Shown here: positions 1 to 7,667 of the stretch, piece after piece
How the letters are laid out: each line of letters starts with the position of its first letter
Position numbering within the stretch: position 1 is the stretch's first letter
NCBI GenBank assembly: GCA_963714645.1
Contig: CAVQQX010000078.1
Location: forward strand, 1-22,709
DNA: 22,709 nt
Reading direction: 5' to 3'
Origin: RPQJ01 sp963714645
Lineage (GTDB): Bacteria > Pseudomonadota > Gammaproteobacteria > Steroidobacterales > Steroidobacteraceae
Position numbers and translations under genes: made by a program
The notes under the pieces: model-generated
Database searches by the model: none
What the model was told of the DNA's origin: nothing
Seen by the model: the letters and a program-made list of their open reading frames with translations, nothing else

Positions 1-965
1 AGGAAAGACGATGTATCGCGATGAACGACCGGCATTTCGATGTGCCGCGCTTTCTTGCCGGACTGCGTCCGAAGGCAATCGGTATCGATCTGCACTGGAT
101 GCCGCACTGTCATGGCGCGCTGGAAGTGGCGAAACTGGCAAGGAGCTTCACCCGCAGGTTCCCGTGATTTTCGGCGTGTCTTCCACCTATTACCACCGCG
201 AATTGATCGAGTATCCGCAGGTGGATTACGTGCTGCGCGGCGATAGCACCGAGCCGCCGCTGCACCAGCTGCTGCTGGCGCTGCGCGACGGCGCGCCGTT
301 GCAGGCCATACCCAATCTCAGCTGGAAGGAAAATGGCGCGGCGCGCCACAACCCCCACACGTTCATTCCGCCGTCACTGGACTACGTCGACCTGCGTCCG
401 GACCTGATGGTCGACATGGTGCTGCGCTACCGTGATCTGGAAAGCGCGCTGCCGTTCAACGGCTGGTGGAGCAACCCGATCACCACGGTGTTCACGGTCA
501 AGGGCTGCTCGTACGAGTGCGTCACCTGCGGCAGTTCGCAAACCACGTGTACGCATCTGACCAGGCGCCAGCGTCCCGTCTATCGCAGCCCGGCCAGCCT
601 GGTCGCCAACGTCGAGGCGTTCGGCCGGCTGATCGCGGACCCGATCGTCCTGATCGGCGATCTTCTCCAGCCGGAGCCGACCACGCCGGGGAGGTCCTCG
701 AACGGTTGCGCGCATCGGCGCGTGCCGAATGAGGTCGTCGTCGAGTTGTTCCGTGCCGCCGACCTGGTTTCTGCAAGGAGATCGATCGCTCGTGCCGCAC
801 TGGAGCATCGAGTTCATCGAGAGCCACGACCGTGGCGGTGCGCGATGCGCAGGAGGGCGAGATGGACTACAGCACTGCCGACATGGAGGACATTCTTCGC
901 GAGGCGCTGTCGCGGCGCCGCTCGATGTGTTTTTCATGATCGGCCTGCCCAACAAGATGATGGTT
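1..965 (+). pseudogene. B12-binding radical SAM protein, frameshifted and truncated
   Basis: This is a broken gene for a cobalamin-binding radical SAM protein. The pieces read like the family with the motifs GIDLHWMPHCHGALEV (positions about 78-126), STYYHRELIEYPQVDYVLRG, the cluster-binding CSYECVTC (CxxxCxxC, near 510-530), IGDLLQ, HWSIEF plus ESHD, and DVFFMIGLPN. They lie in all three forward frames. Shifts are needed near 35, 150, 674, 722, 765, 835 and 920, and several can be mended by one base at a short C or G run. The start lies left of the window, and the C-terminal part after GLPN is missing. The family assignment (close to the Ta0216-type B12/radical SAM group) rests on remembered motifs. 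The shifts may be decay or uncorrected read errors. The substrate is unknown. Confidence 0.7.
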
Positions 966-1086
966 GAGCCAGTCCGTAGCTATCGCCCCGACATTCTTCT
1001 TGTCCAGCAAGAGTTTTAGCTCTATCTTGGCTCGATGATGAGTTTATATCAATTTTGTAACAAAGCATCCAGGGCGAACTTGAACG

Positions 1087-1251
1087 TCAGATCGTATTTC
1101 CATCATTCGGGACTATTTCTACAGGTGTGCCAGCCGCGCGCTTTGGCCGGCGTGTGGTCCAGGCAACGAAGGCGCGGACCTTGGTCTCGAGCAAGACGCA
1201 ACCGTGACCACATAACATGGCCACGTATTGCTCTTCAGCGCCGGGGAACTT
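1087..1251 (-). other. Unrecognised coding fragment
   Basis: Read on the minus strand, this stretch has an open frame of 54 codons ending in TGA, with protein-like composition (EEQYVAML, KVRAFVAWTT, GTPVEIV). It has no start of its own and abuts the end of the GltD-like fragment, so it is probably the tail of another broken gene. I do not recognise the family. The flanking bases 966-1086 are more AT-rich than the rest of the left end, and I see no supportable gene in them. A GATC lies at 1090-1093, just before the stop codon. Confidence 0.3.
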
Positions 1252-1258
1252 GCAGCCT

Positions 1259-1654
1259 GCGCGTCGAGTTGTAGAGGTTCTCGAGCGCGTTGACGACGCC
1301 GTCGGCGTCCTCTCCCGGGATCCCCATCTCGTTGGCGCTGTAGCAGCCGATGCCGACGTAGATCGCGTCGTAGCCCTGCTCCAGCAGGTCGGCGATGTGG
1401 AAGTCGCGGCCCAGGCGCATGTTCGGCTTGAAGGTCGCGCCCAGCTCCCAGACGTGGTTCAGCTCGCGGTCCATCCACCCTTCGGCAGCCGGTATGCGGG
1501 ATGCCGTAGCGCAGCATGCCGCCCTGCTCCGGCTCCGCCTCGAAGACGTCGCAGTGGTGGCCGCGCAGCTGGAGGTAGTAGGCCGCGGCCAGGCCTCGGG
1601 ACGCCGACGACGGCCACCGCGCGCCCGGTGTCGGGCTCCTTCGGCCACGGGATC
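1259..1654 (-). pseudogene. Fragment of a GltD-like FAD/NAD(P)-dependent oxidoreductase
   Basis: This is an internal piece of a pyridine-nucleotide-disulfide type oxidoreductase like the small subunit of glutamate synthase, which passes electrons from NAD(P)H through FAD to a partner. Recognisable parts are WIPWPKEPDTGRAVAVVG (start of the FAD-binding loop), GLAAAYYLQLRGHHCDVFEA, GGMLRYGIP, then GWMDRELNHVWELGATF and LGRDFHIADLLEQGYDAIY. Single-base shifts are needed near 1595, 1480 and 1497. Each can be mended by one C or G in a short run. Both ends are missing: the N-terminal side is fused out of frame to res at GATC 1651-1654, and the C-terminal side stops near 1259. It is not functional as it stands. 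Confidence 0.7.
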
Positions 1655-2416
1655 CACGTGTGTCGCAGAGTAGCGCAGGGTGCAGAGCGAGTTCATGGCG
1701 CCTAGCGCTTCCTTGCCACGTCCTACTAAGCCACCGTCCACGCTCTGCGGCTCGTCTACGATAATGATCGGGTGCGTTGCCTTGATCAGGTCTATGGGTC
1801 TCTCTCCGCCTGTCTTCTCGCTGTCTTTGTAGAGGTTGTTGACGTCCTTTTTGTTGATGGCACCGACTGTCACAACCATGATCTGGATCTGATGACTAGT
1901 GGCGAAATTTCGCACCTGGCCGAGCTTGGCGGAGTCATAGAGGAAGTAGTCGAAAGGCACTCCTGCATAGAGGCCCTTGAAGTGTCTCTCGGTCATCTGG
2001 AGCGACTTGTACACACCCTCCTTGATCGCAATCGAAGGCACAACAATCACGAACTTGGTGAAACCATAGCGCTTGTTAAGCTCGAAGATCGTACGTAGAT
2101 AGACGTAGGTCTTACCGGTACCGGTCTCCATTTCCACTGTGAAATCGCCCGATGACAGAGTGTGGGATCCTGGCAGTCCATTGCGCAGCTGTATGCCATT
2201 CAGGTTCTTGAGCAGTTCGTCGTCGAGCAGAGTGAGCTGGTTTCCAATACCTAGTTCGCTTTCCGCATTGGGTAGCAATTGTTGACTGCCCACAGGATGA
2301 TGGGTGACCGTGAACTCGGTGCGACAGACCTCTTGCCCACGGAACAGGTCGCACACCGCTTCAATAGCCTGGAGCTGGTAGTCTAGGTTGGGGTCAAAAT
2401 GCAGTTTCATTTCCAA
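1651..2416 (-). pseudogene. res: Type III restriction enzyme subunit Res, N-terminal quarter only
   Basis: Res is the ATP-dependent helicase and nuclease subunit of type III restriction systems. About 254 residues are present against roughly 900-1000 in the family. The superfamily 2 helicase motifs are intact: Walker A METGTGKT at residues 96-103, the DEAD-like box IIIVDEPQ at 217-224, and motif III YSAT at 249-252. The ATG at 2416 starts MEMKLHFDPN and lies 5 bases downstream of the mod stop, the normal mod-res operon order. Right after THV the frame runs into the GltD-like fragment at a GATC (1651-1654). The rest of the helicase and the PD-(D/E)xK nuclease domain are lost, so it cannot cut DNA. 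GC content is clearly lower than in the flanking chromosome, which suggests a transferred system. Confidence 0.85.
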
Positions 2417-2421
2417 TCCAC

Positions 2422-3338
2422 CTACAAGCTCCGTACGTTGGTGATGCCGTGTTGGTTGAGGATCTCAGCGAGGTTAGTTTTGGCCACATCGTCGGCAAAT
2501 GCGCTATCACGGAAGATGCAAATGGTATCTCCTGCCGGGGCAAGAGTCTTGTGCCATTCTACGATGCCCTGCGCTAGCGGCTCGACGATGCCGCGGGTAA
2601 TATTCTCCACAAGGCAGACGAGCAGCATGCCACCGCCGATACTATGTACTGTCTGGCTGGCGATGCTGCGATTCTCGATGGGCACGCAAAGGTCGATGCC
2701 GAACTTTAGGAGCAGCTCGTAGAGGATGTCCGCTTCGGAGCGATCCGTTTTGAGGTGCTCGATAGAATCGAGCAGAGTCTGATCGAGATTGTCACGGTCC
2801 GGCTCCCATGCTCGAATGTTGCTGGAGTCGAGCTTAAAGACGCGGAAGCCAAGGTCGCCCGAGAACGAGAAAAGCGGGTTCTCGCCCTTAATCTTCTTCG
2901 CGGCACGACGGAGGCGCTCCTTGGTAAGTTCAGCGATGTTACGGGGCTTACCAATCTCATCACAGAAGTCTGCAGCTTTTTTTTGGTCCCTGTTCTCCGG
3001 GTCCAGTGATTCGGGAAGTTGAATCAGGATATAGCGGCGTTTACTATCGTCTAACGCGTTTTGGGCCATTACGGCATGGCCGGTGGAGCCGGAGCCAGCG
3101 AAGAAGTCCAAAATAATATCGTCGGGCCCTGTTGTCAGGAATACACAACGCTGAAGCAACGCTACCGGTTTGGGATGGTCAAAGACATCACCCATATCAA
3201 TTCGCCCTAGTTCTACGGTACCTTGTTCGTTGATGAATTCAGTATCCAGCCAAATCGATTTAGCCCTTGTCGTACTTTTTCTCGATTTTTCGTAAATGTT
3301 CCACTGGCCATCACGACGCTTTCGAGCAACAATCGATC
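2422..3338 (-). pseudogene. mod: Type III DNA methyltransferase subunit Mod, C-terminal half
   Basis: Mod is the adenine-N6 methyltransferase and target-recognition subunit of a type III restriction-modification system. The fragment holds about 304 residues, roughly half the usual length. Visible are WNIYEKSRKS, TEFINEQGT, FDHPKPV, the S-adenosylmethionine-binding motif I FFAGSGSTGHAV, and the C-terminal region reaching ITNVRSL. In this beta-class enzyme the catalytic DPPY motif lies N-terminal of motif I. It is missing here because the gene begins at a GATC (3335-3338) fused out of frame to a LysR gene. The open frame to its right, back to about 3450, is only the LysR gene read in another frame. 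With no catalytic motif and a truncated res partner, the system should be dead. Confidence 0.85.
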
Positions 3339-3880
3339 GGCCCGAGCCGCGCCAGCAGCGCGGGACTGCAGACCGGGAAGACGTACTCGTCGAGCAGCTT
3401 CTCCGCCTTGAGGCCCGGCCACTGGCCCGGCCCGTAGAGGATCGCGGCATGGAAATCGTCCCGGCTGAAATCGAGCGCCGCCCGGGCCGGACCGAACCGG
3501 ACTTCGATCTCCGGGTGTTCGCGCGTGAACTCGCCGAGCCGGGGCAACAGCCAGCGTTGCAGGAACTCGCTCGGCACGCTGAGATTGAGCATGCCCCCCA
3601 CGCGCTCGCGTCGCAGGCGCTCGACCGCCCTACGCAGCTCGTCGAGTCCGCGCCGCACGCCGGGCAGCAGTTCCGAGCCTTCCTGGGTCAGCGCGACCGC
3701 GCGCGTGTGGCGGCGGAACAGCGGGACACCGATGTCGGCTTCGAGCGCCTTGACCTGGGCGCTCACGGCAGCGGTGGTCACGCCGAGTTCACGGGCGGCG
3801 GCCGTGAAGCTCAGGTGGGTCGCCACGGCTTCGAACACGCGCAGGGCGTTCAGGGGGATCCGGTCCGAGGGCGTGGTCAT
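3335..3880 (-). pseudogene. LysR-family transcriptional regulator, C-terminus lost
   Basis: This is a GcvA-like LysR regulator. The ATG at 3880 begins MTTPSDRIPLNALRVFEAVA, followed by the winged helix-turn-helix (FTAAARELGVTTAAVSAQVKALE, about residues 24-46) and the first part of the effector-binding domain up to CSPALLARLGPID. About 182 of a usual 300 residues remain. The frame then crosses into mod sequence at GATC 3335-3338 and stops nine foreign residues later, near 3311. The DNA-binding domain is whole, so a truncated dimer could still bind, but the effector fold is cut in half. It is divergent from the GNAT-RidA pair, the usual LysR arrangement with its target. That the pair was its target is inference. 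Confidence 0.8.
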
Positions 3881-3973
3881 CCGGATTCTCGAGTGAACCG
3901 ATGCTTGACAATACGGCCGATCAACCGCGTCGGCAAGCGATCTCGCTCACAGCTGTCGAGGTAAACTGAAGAA

Positions 3974-4522
3974 ATGAGCCCGACCACGCCCGCCGCTGCG
4001 CCGCCCCTCGCGATCACCCCGGCCACCCCGGCCGACCTGCCATTGATCGTCCAGCTGATCCGCGAGCTGGCCGAGTACGAGCGATTGCTCGATCAGTGCC
4101 GGATCGCGCCGGCCGACCTGCAGCGCGACCTGTTCGGGCTGCGCCCGTATGCCGAGGCCGTCGTCGCGCGCGCCGGCGACCAACCGGTGGGCTTCGCGCT
4201 CTGGTTCCACAACTACTCGACGTTTGAAGGCCGCCCCGGTCTGTACCTCGAGGACCTGTTCGTGCGGCCGGCATGCCGTGGGCGTGGCTACGGCGAGGCC
4301 CTGCTGCGGCACCTCGCGCGCCTGGCGCTCGACCGCGGCTGCGCGCGCTTCGAGTGGTCCGTCCTCGACTGGAACGAACCGGCCATCAGGTTCTATCGCA
4401 AGCTCGGCGCCGTGGCGCTCGACGACTGGACGGTTCAGCGCGTGTCGGGTGCGGCGCTGCGCCGGCTCGCCGGCGCAGACGGAACGGAAGCAGGATCCAC
4501 CCAAGAGGACCCCCGACGATGA
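3974..4522 (+). CDS. GNAT-family N-acetyltransferase, SSAT/thialysine-type
   Basis: A 182-residue cytosolic acetyl-CoA-dependent acetyltransferase. The GNAT core runs from about residue 13 to 160. It has LIRELAEYERL near 28-39, the FGLRP turn at 54-58, the acetyl-CoA loop in LFVRPACRGRGYGEALL at 95-111 (R102, G105, G107), and WNEPAIRFYRKLGA at 133-146 with Y141 as the likely general acid. This layout matches the diamine and thialysine N-acetyltransferase branch, so a small amine or amino acid is the likely substrate. The exact one cannot be read from sequence. The ATG at 3974 follows GAAGAA. The stop overlaps the ridA-like start (ATGA), so the two are probably co-translated. Confidence 0.85.
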   Translation: MSPTTPAAAPPLAITPATPADLPLIVQLIRELAEYERLLDQCRIAPADLQRDLFGLRPYAEAVVARAGDQPVGFALWFHNYSTFEGRPGLYLEDLFVRPACRGRGYGEALLRHLARLALDRGCARFEWSVLDWNEPAIRFYRKLGAVALDDWTVQRVSGAALRRLAGADGTEAGSTQEDPRR

Positions 4523-4917
4523 GTCATCCCCGCACGACCTATGCCACGGGCACGCCGTGGGAGCCGATCGTGGGCTATTCGCGCGCGGTGCGCGTGGGCG
4601 CCATGGTTTTCGTCTCGGGCACCACGGCGACCGGTCCGGACGGCAAACTGGTCGGCCGCGGCGACGCCGGCGCCCAGACCCGCCAGACGCTGGCCAACAT
4701 CCGGGCCGCGCTGGAGCGTGCCGGTGCGCGGCTCGAGCACGTCGTGCGCACCCGGATCTACGTGCGCGACATCGCGCAGTGGGAGTCGATCGGGCGCGCG
4801 CACGGCGAGGTATTCGGCAGCATCCGTCCCGCAACCGCGATGGTCGAGGTGAGCGGGCTCGTCGGTCCCGACATGCTGGTCGAGATCGAGGCGGATGCCA
4901 TCGTGAGTGACTGGTGA
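4519..4917 (+). CDS. RidA/YjgF-family protein lacking the catalytic arginine
   Basis: A 132-residue protein of the YjgF/YER057c/UK114 fold, which forms trimers with a ligand pocket at each interface. True RidA hydrolyses reactive enamines and imines made by PLP enzymes and needs an arginine (Arg105 in E. coli). Aligning the C-terminal strand, E. coli PARSCVEV corresponds here to PATAMVEV at 104-111, so Thr106 replaces the arginine. The glutamates of VEIEA are kept. It therefore probably belongs to one of the non-RidA branches of the family and may lack imine deaminase activity. The ATG at 4519 overlaps the acetyltransferase stop by four bases, which fits translational coupling and a shared small-amine role. 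Confidence 0.85.
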   Translation: MSHPRTTYATGTPWEPIVGYSRAVRVGAMVFVSGTTATGPDGKLVGRGDAGAQTRQTLANIRAALERAGARLEHVVRTRIYVRDIAQWESIGRAHGEVFGSIRPATAMVEVSGLVGPDMLVEIEADAIVSDW

Positions 4918-4944
4918 GGAACGGCGCGCTCCGCCGGCTGCATC

Positions 4945-4962
4945 TCTCCCGTCCCCGGGAGA
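4945..4962. repeat. Small palindromic repeat (REP-like)
   Basis: An inverted repeat TCTCCCG-tccc-CGGGAGA lies 28 bases after the RidA-like stop. It resembles the palindromes at 9392-9441 and is followed by GC-rich sequence with further short inversions. It is probably a dispersed extragenic palindrome that may also act as a weak terminator or 3' stabiliser. No T-run follows. Confidence 0.5.
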
Positions 4963-5114
4963 AGGCGCGCGCAGCGCGAGGGAGGGCTGCTGCCGGGCCC
5001 ATCCGAGATCGCTCCGCGCGCCTTCTTTAAGTTAAATCGCACCCGTACGCCGGCGATCGGCGCGTAAGCTCCGGTCGAACGACAAGAACAGAAGGGTGCG
5101 ATGCCCCGCGTCGC

Positions 5115-5483
5115 ATGACGGTCACCATGAATCGATCCTCCGGCCGAGACAGCCAGGGGAGGCCCGTCGCTGCCCTCTCCGATTGGATGCTGCGAATCCG
5201 CGACCGTCTGAAACCCGTGAGCTATCTCGACTGGCACGAGATTCCCGATGAGCCGGTCTCGCCTTATCGGGCGCGCCTCACGCTGCCGCCCGACCAGACA
5301 ACCTCCGGCATGGAAGTGCGCGAACGCGAGGTGGTGCGCGGCAAGGTCAACGTGGTCTACGAAATCCGCTGCTCCTGCCGTCGGCGCTGGTTCGCCCGTC
5401 ACCTCGAGCGGCTGCAGATCTGCCCGCGCTGCGGCAGCGCCGTGCTGCTCGAGCCGCCCGAATCGCACTCGCGCCTGAGCTGA
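5115..5483 (+). CDS. Small protein with C-terminal zinc ribbon, function unknown
   Basis: A 122-residue hydrophilic protein I cannot name. Residues 20-80 look like a compact domain (DWMLRIRDRLKPVSYLDWHEIP). The C-terminus has a zinc-ribbon-like knuckle pair, Cys86 and Cys88 in IRCSCRRRW, then Cys103 and Cys106 in ICPRCGS, so metal binding is likely. The start is uncertain. An AGAAGGG ribosome site precedes ATG 5101, which opens a five-codon reading frame whose TGA overlaps ATG 5115, so 5115 could be reached by coupling. ATG 5127 is another in-frame option. It converges on metB, with 28 bases between the two stop codons. Confidence 0.65.
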   Translation: MTVTMNRSSGRDSQGRPVAALSDWMLRIRDRLKPVSYLDWHEIPDEPVSPYRARLTLPPDQTTSGMEVREREVVRGKVNVVYEIRCSCRRRWFARHLERLQICPRCGSAVLLEPPESHSRLS

Positions 5484-5511
5484 CCGGGCAGGACGTCGCG
5501 GCGCCGGGCGC

Positions 5512-6639
5512 CTAGGCGTCGAGGGCACGATCGAGGTCGGCCACGAGGTCGTCGGGGTGCTCGAGCCCGATCGACAGGCGCAGCAGCCCCGCGGGTGTCC
5601 TCGTGTGCGGCCCTTCCATCGACGCGCGATGCTCGATCAGGCTTTCGACGCCGCCCAGGCTCGTCGCACGCGTGAACAACTCGACGCGGGCCGCGACGGC
5701 CATCGCGCGGTCACGCCCGCCTGGCACCTCGAACGACAGCACGCCGCCAAATCCGCCCTGCATCTGCCGCGCTGCGACGGCGTGCCCGGGATGAGACGAC
5801 AAGCCCGCGTAGTGCACGCGCGCGACGCGAGCGCGCTCGGCGTGGAGGAACTGCGCGACCGCGAGCGCCGACGCCGACTGCTGTCGCACGCGCAGCGCGA
5901 GCGTCGGCAGGCTGCGCAGCACGAGCCAGCAGTCGAACGGCGAGGGCACCGCGCCGGCAGTGCCCTGGTAGTCGCGAATGGCAGCGAGGTGCGCGTCGGC
6001 CTGGCGTGTGACCACGAGCCCGCCGAGCACGTCGCCGTGCCCGCCCAGGTACTTGGTCGAGCTGTGCATCACGAAGTCGGCGCCGAGCGTGAGAGGTCGC
6101 TGCAGTGCAGGACTCGCGAAGGTGTTGTCGCAACCGACGAGCGCGCCGTGGGCGTGACCGAGCTCGACGAGTGCCGCGATGTCGGAGACGCGCAGCATCG
6201 GGTTGGTCGGCGTCTCGAACCAGAGCAGGTTCGTGCGTTTCCCGAGGGCCGCTGCGACCGCGGCCAGGTCCGCCGTGTCGACGAACTCGACGTCGACGTT
6301 CCAGCGCGGAGCGATCTCCCGGAGCTGGCGCGCCGTGCCGTGGTAGCAGTCTGCGCCGCAGACGATCCGACCGCCGGGTGCTGCCAGCGCGAACGCTGCG
6401 TGCGACGCCGCCGAGCCCGAGGCGAACGCAATGGCTTCGTGGCCTCCCTCGAGTGCGGCGACGGCGCCCTCGAGCGATACGCGATTGGGATTGCCGTTGC
6501 GCGCGTAGTGGAAGCCGTGCGGATAGCCGCCGTCGGCGTCGCGTTCGAACGTGGTCGAAAGATGGATCGGCTCGCGGACGGCCGCCGTGGCGGAGTCGAT
6601 GTCGCGGCCGGCATGTACTGCGTCGGTTTCGAATCTCAT
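5512..6639 (-). CDS. metB: Cystathionine gamma-synthase
   Basis: A 375-residue PLP enzyme of the Cys/Met metabolism family (fold type I), probably joining an O-acylated homoserine with cysteine to give cystathionine in methionine synthesis. It has the phosphate-binding tyrosine in HYARNGNP (44-51), ASGSAA (74-79), the PLP-pyridine aspartate D171 in DNTFASP, the Schiff-base lysine K196 in SSTKYLGGH, and TSLGGVESLIEHR (327-339). Length is normal. The ATG at 6639 has a GAAAGG ribosome site. Sister enzymes (cystathionine gamma-lyase, O-succinylhomoserine sulfhydrylase, methionine gamma-lyase) share these motifs, so the reaction is likely rather than proven. It lies downstream of gspA-gspB on the same strand, 190 bases away, with a hairpin between, and is probably a separate unit. 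Confidence 0.8.
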   Translation of the reverse strand: MRFETDAVHAGRDIDSATAAVREPIHLSTTFERDADGGYPHGFHYARNGNPNRVSLEGAVAALEGGHEAIAFASGSAASHAAFALAAPGGRIVCGADCYHGTARQLREIAPRWNVDVEFVDTADLAAVAAALGKRTNLLWFETPTNPMLRVSDIAALVELGHAHGALVGCDNTFASPALQRPLTLGADFVMHSSTKYLGGHGDVLGGLVVTRQADAHLAAIRDYQGTAGAVPSPFDCWLVLRSLPTLALRVRQQSASALAVAQFLHAERARVARVHYAGLSSHPGHAVAARQMQGGFGGVLSFEVPGGRDRAMAVAARVELFTRATSLGGVESLIEHRASMEGPHTRTPAGLLRLSIGLEHPDDLVADLDRALDA

Positions 6640-6797
6640 GGGCGACCTTTCACCCGTCGCGACGGCGTGTGCGCGCTGCCGGCCATCCGCGTCAGCGTCC
6701 GTCCGGCCTGCGGCGCATGGTCGAGCCGCACGCCGGCGAGCCTGTCCATCATGGTTACGGCACTCACGTGCAGCGAACTCCCCTTCGTTCCCGTCCC

Positions 6798-6818
6798 GGG
6801 ACGCGTCAGTCGCGTCCC
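6798..6818 (-). terminator. Hairpin after gspB, possible terminator
   Basis: A perfect 8-bp stem GGGACGCG with a 5-base loop lies 12 bases beyond the gspB stop codon. No T-run follows on the minus strand, so it is at best a weak or non-classical intrinsic terminator between gspB and metB. Confidence 0.4.
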
Positions 6819-6829
6819 TTGTCCAGGCG

Positions 6830-7663
6830 TCAGTTGCTGGTCAGCTTGAAGCGGCTGCCGCGCAGGTTGAGCACGGCGCCGTCCGGCGTGATCTTTTCGA
6901 TCAGCGGGCCTTCCTGCAGCGTTTCTCCTTCGCGGTACTTGCGCGAGTTCACGAAGATGAAACGCTGCTGCGGCACGGTCGCGTAGACGTGCAGGTCGAG
7001 GTGCAGCGCGGGCACGCTGCCGCGCGCGGCGAGTTCGTCGGCCGTAGGCATGGCGTCCTGCGGCGGCAGCGTGGGCGCAGGCGGATCGTCCGCGGGCGCC
7101 TGGTACGGCGCGTCCATCGCCCCGGGCACGGGCGCGTAGACCACGGAACCGCGCTTCGCCGGTGTCTGGCGCGACACGGCTGGCGGGCCCTCCGGCACCG
7201 TGGCGGCGGCCGAAGTCAGCGCAGGATCCTGCCCGAGGCTCGACACACCGGCTTCGGCCGCGAGCGGATTGCGACCGGCGGCGGGTCTCGATGCAGGCGA
7301 GGCGGTCCCGGTGGGGGGCTGGAGCGGAGGCTCGTCGACCGGTGCCGACGCTGCCGCTGTAGGCGGCGCGAGGCTCGGGCCGGCGGGCTCCGCGTTCGCG
7401 GCGGGTGGAACGGCTGCGTTGGTCGACGCAACGGCTGCTGGCGCGGCGGCGGGCGCCGCCGTCTTCTCGTCCTCGCGATCGGCACGCCGCAACAGCAGGA
7501 TGCCGACCGCGAGCAGGTTGACGACCAGCAGCGCAATGGCGGCTGTGGCCCATGCGTTCGTGCGCGGCTTCGCGGCAGCGACCGGCAGCTCGGCCAGCCC
7601 CGGTCCCGTCTGCTGCTGTCGCGCGTGCTCGGATTTCCGCAACGCGTCGAGAATGAACGACAC
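6830..7663 (-). CDS. gspB: General secretion pathway protein B
   Basis: GspB (ExeB/PulB/OutB) works with GspA in inserting or positioning the type II secretion secretin across the peptidoglycan. The 277-residue protein has the family's signature N-terminus MSFILDALRKSE, one membrane span at about 38-58, and a long Ala/Pro-rich periplasmic linker (about 65-205). The conserved C-terminal domain covers about 210-275, with LDLHVYA and the FIFVNSRKYREGE turn. The start is a GTG at 7661-7663, chosen because it gives the signature N-terminus. It lies 4 bases after the gspA stop, so the two form an operon. No other type II secretion genes are in the window, so this is a detached AB pair. Confidence 0.9.
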   Translation of the reverse strand: MSFILDALRKSEHARQQQTGPGLAELPVAAAKPRTNAWATAAIALLVVNLLAVGILLLRRADREDEKTAAPAAAPAAVASTNAAVPPAANAEPAGPSLAPPTAAASAPVDEPPLQPPTGTASPASRPAAGRNPLAAEAGVSSLGQDPALTSAAATVPEGPPAVSRQTPAKRGSVVYAPVPGAMDAPYQAPADDPPAPTLPPQDAMPTADELAARGSVPALHLDLHVYATVPQQRFIFVNSRKYREGETLQEGPLIEKITPDGAVLNLRGSRFKLTSN

Positions 7664-7667
7664 CGGC

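Noticed and set aside
1035..1274. Forward 79-codon frame starting MMSLYQFCNKASRANL
   Set aside because: It crosses two different fragments and overlaps the better-supported minus-strand fragment. No family resemblance.
2399..3022. Forward-strand open frames opposite mod and res
   Set aside because: They are antisense shadows. The minus-strand proteins show clear family motifs and the forward ones show none.
1651..3338. The mod-res piece as an active defence system or a mobile element
   Set aside because: Both genes are truncated, the methyltransferase lacks its DPPY motif, the nuclease domain is missing, and there are no transposase genes, terminal repeats or target duplications at the borders.
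3881..3973. TTGACA at 3905-3910 as the promoter of the GNAT gene
   Set aside because: No -10 element lies at a sensible distance on the plus strand.
4758..5528. Long minus-strand frame across ridA and the zinc-ribbon gene
   Set aside because: Antisense shadow with low-complexity composition. The forward genes carry motifs and coupled starts.
6636..6752. 38-codon minus-strand frame ending in an ATGA overlap with the metB start
   Set aside because: No ribosome site and no protein-like features. The overlap may be chance in GC-rich DNA, and I see no methionine-codon attenuator pattern.
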